DNA from: Cryptomeria japonica
Lineage: Eukaryota > Streptophyta > Pinopsida > Cupressales > Cupressaceae
Length of the DNA: 64,000 nucleotides
Direction of reading: 5' to 3'
NCBI RefSeq assembly: GCF_030272615.1
Contig: NC_081411.1
Location: 42,459,140 to 42,523,139, forward strand
Both the position numbers and the translations under genes were made by a program. Each line of letters starts with the position of its first letter. Within the stretch, counting starts at the first letter, position 1. Shown here piece by piece: positions 59,120-64,000 of this stretch. The notes under the pieces were generated by a model, which was not told where the DNA came from, did no database searches, and saw nothing but the letters and a program-made list of their open reading frames with translations.

Positions 59120-59660
59120 GAGCTTGTGGATAGAATCGCCAACAGAGGCAATCCACATGAGAGCTCGTGGATAGAATCGCCGACTAAGGCAATCCATGTA
59201 AGAGCTTGTGGATAGAATCACTGACTGAGGCAATCCACGTGAATCCACGTGAGAGCTCATGGATAGAATCGCCGACTGAGGCAATCCACATAAGAGCTTG
59301 TGGATAGAATCGCCGACTGAGGCAATCTACGTGAGAGATCATGGATAGAATCGTCGACTGAGGCAATCCACATAAGAGCTTGTGGATAGAATCGTCAACT
59401 GAGGCAATCCATGTGAGAGCTCATGGATAGAATCGCTGACTGAGGCAATCCACGTAAGAGCTTGTGGATAGAATCGCTGACTGAGGCAATCCACGTGAGA
59501 GCTCATGGATAGAATCGCCGACTAAGGCAATCCACGTAAGAGCTTGTGGATAGAATCACCAACTGAGGCAATCCATGTGAGAGCTCATGGATAGAATCGC
59601 CGACTGAGGCAATCCATGTAAGAGCTTGTGGATAGAATCACCGACATAGGCAAATTCACA
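59120..59660 (+). repeat. 41-bp minisatellite of LARD-D, 13 copies in an alternating pattern
   Basis: Unit about agagcttgtggatagaatc then gccgactgaggcaatccacgtg. Copies start near 59120, 59159, 59201, 59252, 59293, 59334, 59375, 59416, 59457, 59498, 59539, 59580 and 59621. Two variants alternate (agagcttgtgg...cacgtg and agagctcatgg...cacgta), giving an 82-bp higher-order unit. Within each copy gtggat and atccac are complementary, so a transcript could fold into a row of hairpins. Confidence 0.92.
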
Positions 59661-59882
59661 CCTTGAGACTATGGTCCCCTGTGATGAGCATCATATGGTT
59701 GATGCAAATACTCCCAATATCATGAGATGATATTTTTGAGTTATGGTGAATATCACATGCCTTGATATTCTTGTTTATACCATACTTCCTGATATCATAG
59801 TGAGATAATATTTTTTCTATTCCATAATTAATCTAGACTTAATGCATTTGCATTGATTTTATCTTCCCTAGCTAAGAGGGAG

Positions 59883-60241
59883 TGTTAATGTTTGTAGCTT
59901 CAGTCAAATGATCATTTAGAATACATATAATATATGTTGATTAATAATAATATATTATTATGTTATATTATATTATTATTAATCATATAAAATTTAATAT
60001 TCAATATTAATCTATTATATTATTCTAAATTAATAATTGATTGATGAAACATTATAATATTGATTAAATTATTATAATTAAAGGAGAGACATGTCCGTTC
60101 AAGGACATGCCTCTCCAAAGGAATATATATAGTATAATGTTATTCAATTTGAGAACACATAGAATTCCAAGAATGCAAGTATCAGATTGAATCAGATATA
60201 TACATTAAAATACATCCAATAAAAATCTAAGAAAATCAACA
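59883..60241 (+). repeat. LARD-D 3' LTR
   Basis: 359 bp, same length as the 5' copy; differences seen are gt/aa near position 28, g/a near 120 and g/a near 346 of the LTR. Confidence 0.95.
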
Positions 60242-60246
60242 AAACT

Positions 60247-61638
60247 AAATGAGGATTGTCAAGTTATAAGAAACAAGGCTAGACTGGTTTGTAAAGGATA
60301 TTTTCAAATGGAAGGAATTGATTATGGTGAGACATTTGCACCCATAGCTAGAATTGAAGCCATTAGACTATTTCTTGCCTATGCAGCATATAAGAACTAT
60401 AAGGTCTATCAAATGGATGTTAAATGTGAATTATTGAATGGTGCACTTGAGGAAGAGGTATACATTGAACAACCTGATGGATTTTCACTGACAGATGACA
60501 AGGATATGGTTTGTAGGTTAAGGAAAGCATTATTTGGATTGAAACAAGCTCCTAGAGCTTGGTATGCAAGGTTGGATAAATATCTTTTGAAGCTTGTTTT
60601 TACTAAAGGCAGTGCTGATAGTAATTTATATAACAAGATCATTGATGATGATATTCTGATTATTGAATTATTTATTGATGATATCATTTTTGAAGGAGAA
60701 GATAAATTGTAGATGGAATCTTCTAATAATATGAAGAATGAATTTGAAATGTCCATGATTGGTGAAATGAGAATTTTCTTAGGTTTGCAGATTACTTAAA
60801 CTAACAAAGGCATTTTTATCTATCAACCTAAGTATCTGAGGGAATTGTTGAAGAAGTTTGGTATGGATAATTCCAAACCGGTAAGTACTCCTATGGTGAC
60901 AAGTGAGAAATTATCTAAAAGACACATCTGCACTGGTAAATTTGACAAGGTATAAGTCTATGATCAGTGGCTTGTTATAAGTAACTTAGACTAGACCAAA
61001 TATTATGATTACAGTGAGTATTGTTTCAAGATATCAAAGTAATCCTAAAGAAAATCATGAATGTGAAGTAAAGAGGACATTCTGGTATTTGCAATGGTAT
61101 TCTAGAGATGATAACTTCACTTTATGTGCATATACAAATTTAGATTGGACATGAGATACTAATGGCAGGAAGAGCACTTCTGGTGGAGCTTTCTTTCTTG
61201 GAAAGAAATTAGTTTCATGGATCAGCAAAAAACAGTCATGCATTTCTTTATCTACTACATAAGCTGAATATGTTGCAACAACAACTAATTGTACACAAGT
61301 CATGTGGATGAAGCAAATGTTGAAGGATATCGGGGCAAATTATAGTGAACCAATAGTTATCTACTGTGATAACTCTGTAGCTATTGACATGTCCAAGAAT
61401 TTGGTATTTCACTCCAAGACTAAACACATCAATAAAGTATAACTTTCTGAAGGATAAAGTGGAAGAAAAGGAAGTCAAATTGGTTTATGTGAACACTAAA
61501 GAACAGATTGAAAATATATTCACTAAACCGTTGTCTAAAGAATCATTTGAATATTTGAGAGATATCTACCCCTCTGATAGAGACTTAGTTGATTATGCAA
61601 TGCATCATTCTAGTATGGATCAACAACTTTATCCTTAG
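60247..61638 (+). pseudogene. Copia-1 pol, part 4 (RT and RNase H)
   Basis: RT resumes with LNEDCQV; then [63 protein letters not shown] and active site FIDD (about 60675-60690, Asp pair kept; the following GG is EG). A TAG at about 60710 and further stops (about 60800, 60980, 61150) follow. RNase H: KKLVSWISKKQSCISLSTT then a stop, AEYVATTTN, and IYCDNSVAIDMSKN. It ends with a diverged tail at TAG 61636-61638. Confidence 0.9.
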
Positions 61639-61902
61639 CTCCAGATTGATGTAGTGGTGCTACTACTCAGGGGGAGTAGTCAACTTTGAGCTTCACAGAA
61701 TCTTAATATCTATGTCATATCTTTGGCATTGATGTCAAAGGGGGAGAGTTATATGTAAAAAATAAGATTTATGGGAGAGATTTAGATTGGACTGCACTCC
61801 TTTGGGGGAGTCAATTTTTCATGAGAATTGTTTGGCACTTCTTGGCACTTAGATGTTTTCTTTTTCACATCTAGTGTTGCCATCAATACCAAAGGGGGAG
61901 AT
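61639..61902 (+). other. Copia-1 3' untranslated region with four purine boxes
   Basis: GGGGGAG boxes at 61669-61680 (cagggggagtag), 61736-61748 (caaagggggagag), 61801-61812 (tttgggggagtc) and 61890-61902 (caaagggggagat). Only the last adjoins the LTR and is the functional-position polypurine tract. Confidence 0.8.
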
Positions 61903-63164
61903 TGTTGGAAATATGGAAGAATTGATTATATGTTGCATTAATGTTTCATCATTGATGTCAACACTAGCTATTATGGTTAGTTACCGACAGATAGGTTTTG
62001 GTTATCGATAGAAGATCTAGTGTTACTGGCAGAAGGGACTATCTATTGGACACTTCTGGCATGTTTGGATCAATGGAGTATGTTTGGTTTTATGTGTTAC
62101 ATGTTCCTAGAGCATGTTTTGGTCAATTGGTATTGACTTGGTGATTGGATGCTATCATACACTCTAGTAAGCCTATACCGGTAAGGGTTTAAGGTTTTAC
62201 CAGCAGAGCTTTTATTCAGAATCTTTGACAAGATGCATAAGTGGTGTTGATGCAGCTTCTAGATGGAATTAAGGATGCAGAAGGCGATCCTTGATCAAGA
62301 CTTGACTAGTTGGAGACATCGCTTTGGTATGGTGGACCCAAAATAGGTCTAGTGCCTATCTAGGTTATGGACCGGTATCATAATAATGTGTTCTCTACAC
62401 GTTACTAGGATGATTTATGGATTAATTAATATTGTTTTGGTCTAAAGCCAATATAGCATATCATTTTAATATGGATGTATGTAATGATCTTGTTGTAATA
62501 TCTTTTAGGTGGTCGACCTAATTGGTTTAGGCCTTAGGGTTTGTATAAATCAATGTAAGATCTCATTGTAGATAGTGGAAATTGAATAGAAAAATGAATG
62601 CAATGTGCGAATAATGTAATAACATTCAGGTAGAGGATTTGGTTGATCATTGAAGATCGAATTGGGTTTATGTAAGAGGTCAAAGGCCTCCGGTATTCAA
62701 GTTAATTGAGACTGTAATCAGACATGGTAGATGCTATCTCTAGTAGTTCATTCTACTGGATTGTTGTCCAATTATCTTGAGGTGGTTATAACCTCTCTGT
62801 AGTCAGTGAGATTATTTTGTAATGAGCAGTGCACTCTAGGCAGTGTGCCTTACTGCATGTGCAAACCCCTCCTTGTATCACATACTTTCTGCAGAATTAT
62901 CATCTGACAGTGGGTATGCTTCCCACCGTAGTTTTTCCCTTTACCGGGTTTTCCATGAACAAATCATGGTGTTATGTGGTATGGTTGGATTGTGTTGATT
63001 ATCTATTTCATTGTTAAGTTGTATTGTTTACCGATATCTATTTCTGTTATTCTGGTATTTAATGTTTATGTGCTTCGGTTAAAGGTTGTAAGTGGATTAA
63101 TTGATATAATTTGTTCACAACTGATTCACCCCCTCCTCTTAGTTGTCCACCAGTTATCCTAACA
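61903..63164 (+). repeat. Copia-1 3' LTR
   Basis: 1,262 bp; starts tgttggaaatatggaag, ends ttatcctaaca, followed by TSD atttg (63165-63169). Confidence 0.95.
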
Positions 63165-63227
63165 ATTTGTACCATCAAATCTAGGACTCTCCTTCCGATA
63201 GAGATTAAATGTAGAACTTGATGCCAT
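63165..63227 (-). pseudogene. Copia-0 gag start
   Basis: Minus strand ATG at 63227 opens MASSSTFNLYRKESPRFDG, continuing across the Copia-1 insertion to 7846. Short, but its exact joining with the left part proves the nesting. Confidence 0.88.
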
Positions 63228-63283
63228 CGGATCTCCTCAAGCAGTTAAGCTTTTGCAGAGAGGACCTTTCTTTGATACTAATT
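63228..63283 (-). promoter_or_regulatory. Copia-0 leader with decayed primer-binding site
   Basis: Minus strand TTAGTATCAAAG (63271-63282) lies at the LTR edge; the usual site is TGGTATCAGAGC, so three bases differ. The leader ttaactgcttgaggagatc matches the equivalent place of Copia-2 (about 54768-54790). Confidence 0.7.
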
Positions 63284-64000
63284 ATTAATAAGTTCTGATT
63301 CCAATATTTAGAATGAACTGGAGGAAAATTGAGAGGAGGGGGGGTGAGTCAGTTTTCCACAAGTTAAACAAGTATTGTAGATTATAAACCTTCTACCAAA
63401 GCAATACAAAAGCAACACAGTGAAAGATAAAGCATGAAAGCACACAACACATAACACCAATATTTTGACATGAAAAACCCGGTTAAGGGAAAAATCATGG
63501 TGGAAAACCCTAACCATAGTTAGATAATACTTTTGTAGCAGGATGTGAAATATTACAATGGGGACTACACTTGCAATCAGACCAACCTCCTAGAGGTCAC
63601 TGCTCATCACAAAAGGGAGGTCTCACTAACTTACATAAACATCAAACTACAATCTAGAGAAAGTGAACTGTGAAAATAATATCTTCCTAATGCTTGATAT
63701 AGTTCTGGTTAAGCATAGATGTTTACCTTGCAACACCAAATCCTTCACAACCCTTCGTTGAAAGATATGTCATTGTTCACACATAAACCTCTCTCTAATA
63801 ATGCAAATATAACCATACCATAAAAATTACATGAATATAACACCTATATATATAGATTATCAACCTTGATAAACAAGGTCAGCTAAACCCTAAACCCTTA
63901 ACTCATAATTACATAAATTACATCACACAATACTACCAGACCAATATTTTGATTTACATTACATAGAATGGACCTAATTAAAATTCCCAAATAATTATAT
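63284..64000 (-). repeat. Copia-0 5' LTR, cut by window end
   Basis: Collinear with 2161-2880 of the left LTR (gttctgattccaatattta, caagttaaacaa, aaccttctacca, atcaaccttgataaa, acctaat). Contains a G-run (ggaggggggg near 63337). About 500 bp more should lie beyond 64000. Confidence 0.9.

Larger units (their letters stand above)
57685..60241 (+). mobile_element. LARD-D: non-autonomous LTR retrotransposon
   Basis: 2,557 bp with two 359-bp LTRs (57685-58043, 59883-60241; start tgttaatgtttgtag, end aaatcaaca), PBS tggtatcagagc (58044-58055), PPT taagagggag (59873-59882) and TSD aaact (57680-57684, 60242-60246). No gag-pol. The interior holds a 41-bp minisatellite. Only about four differences between the LTRs were seen (about 1%), so it is among the youngest insertions. 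It must have used proteins of another element; the copia-type PBS suggests a copia helper. Confidence 0.95.
7852..63164 (+). mobile_element. Copia-1 LTR retrotransposon, carrying all inner insertions
   Basis: Two direct LTRs (7852-9126 and 61903-63164), a PBS, a PPT and a 5-bp TSD (atttg) define one Ty1/copia element inserted in Copia-0 gag. Its gag-pol survives in four pieces: 9185-9714, 45652-46726, 56502-57684 and 60247-61638. They join in order once Tat-A, element C and LARD-D are removed; each inner element has its own TSD at the joint. Without insertions it would be about 7 kb. Every coding piece has stops, so it cannot move on its own. Confidence 0.95.

Noticed and set aside
59120-59660. 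CRISPR-like regular repeats
   Set aside because: The 41-bp units are contiguous, without unique spacers, and lie inside a plant LTR element; this is a minisatellite.
1-64000. Host protein-coding genes, tRNA or rRNA genes, endogenous pararetrovirus
   Set aside because: Every recognisable coding region belongs to Ty1/copia, Ty3/gypsy or the PMD gene inside Tat elements; I saw no tRNA cloverleaf (only tRNA-complementary PBS), no rRNA text and no movement-protein or coat-protein motifs.

Overview
This window looks like intergenic DNA from a land plant with a large, retrotransposon-rich genome. A gymnosperm or similarly large genome is plausible, but the sequence does not prove it. I found no host gene, rRNA or tRNA. 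Almost every base belongs to LTR retrotransposons nested inside one another, and most junctions can be placed to the base from target-site duplications (TSDs), primer-binding sites (PBS) and polypurine tracts (PPT). The names used here are mine.

Layout: 1-1775 is part of a minus-strand Ty3/gypsy LTR. 1776-2142 is the 3' end of a plus-strand copia LTR. Copia-0 (minus strand) has its 3' LTR at 2161-3391 and its gag-pol remains at 3677-7851. Its gag start and 5' LTR lie at 63165-64000 and run off the window. Copia-1 (plus, 7852-63164, TSD atttg) is inserted in Copia-0 gag. Copia-1 is itself broken by three elements: Tat-A (plus, 9715-45651), element C (minus, 46727-56496, TSD taagg) and LARD-D (57685-60241, TSD aaact). 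Tat-A contains a complete relative, Tat-B (plus, 15551-31785), and a solo LTR E (40099-41545, TSD gatat). Element C contains Copia-2 (minus, 49196-55882, TSD agatg). The nest is therefore at least four insertions deep along two paths.

Tat-A (about 18 kb without its insertions) and Tat-B (16.2 kb) are giant Ty3/gypsy elements. Their gene order is gag, protease, G-patch, RT, RNase H, a second RNase H and integrase, which marks the Tat/Ogre lineage. Between integrase and the 3' LTR each carries a gene on the opposite strand encoding a plant mobile domain (PMD) protein. That gene has its own TATA box, a short first exon, one intron and a long second exon with a coiled coil and a Pro/Gly-rich tail.

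The most interesting signal is non-coding. Each Tat element has arrays of a short degenerate motif behind its LTR promoter (in the gag leader) and again behind the antisense PMD promoter (in the PMD intron). Each array is oriented with its own transcript. The motif differs between the two elements (about cacgtctgtg in B, about cacgcattag in A). This resembles, in architecture only, the VANDAL/VANC arrangement in which a transposon-encoded protein recognises family-specific motif arrays. It is a testable candidate for an undescribed self-regulation or anti-silencing system.

All coding regions are decayed, mostly by stops of the TGG to TAG/TGA, CAG/CAA to TAG/TAA and CGA to TGA type, as expected for methylated DNA. 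The youngest insertions appear to be LARD-D and Tat-B.
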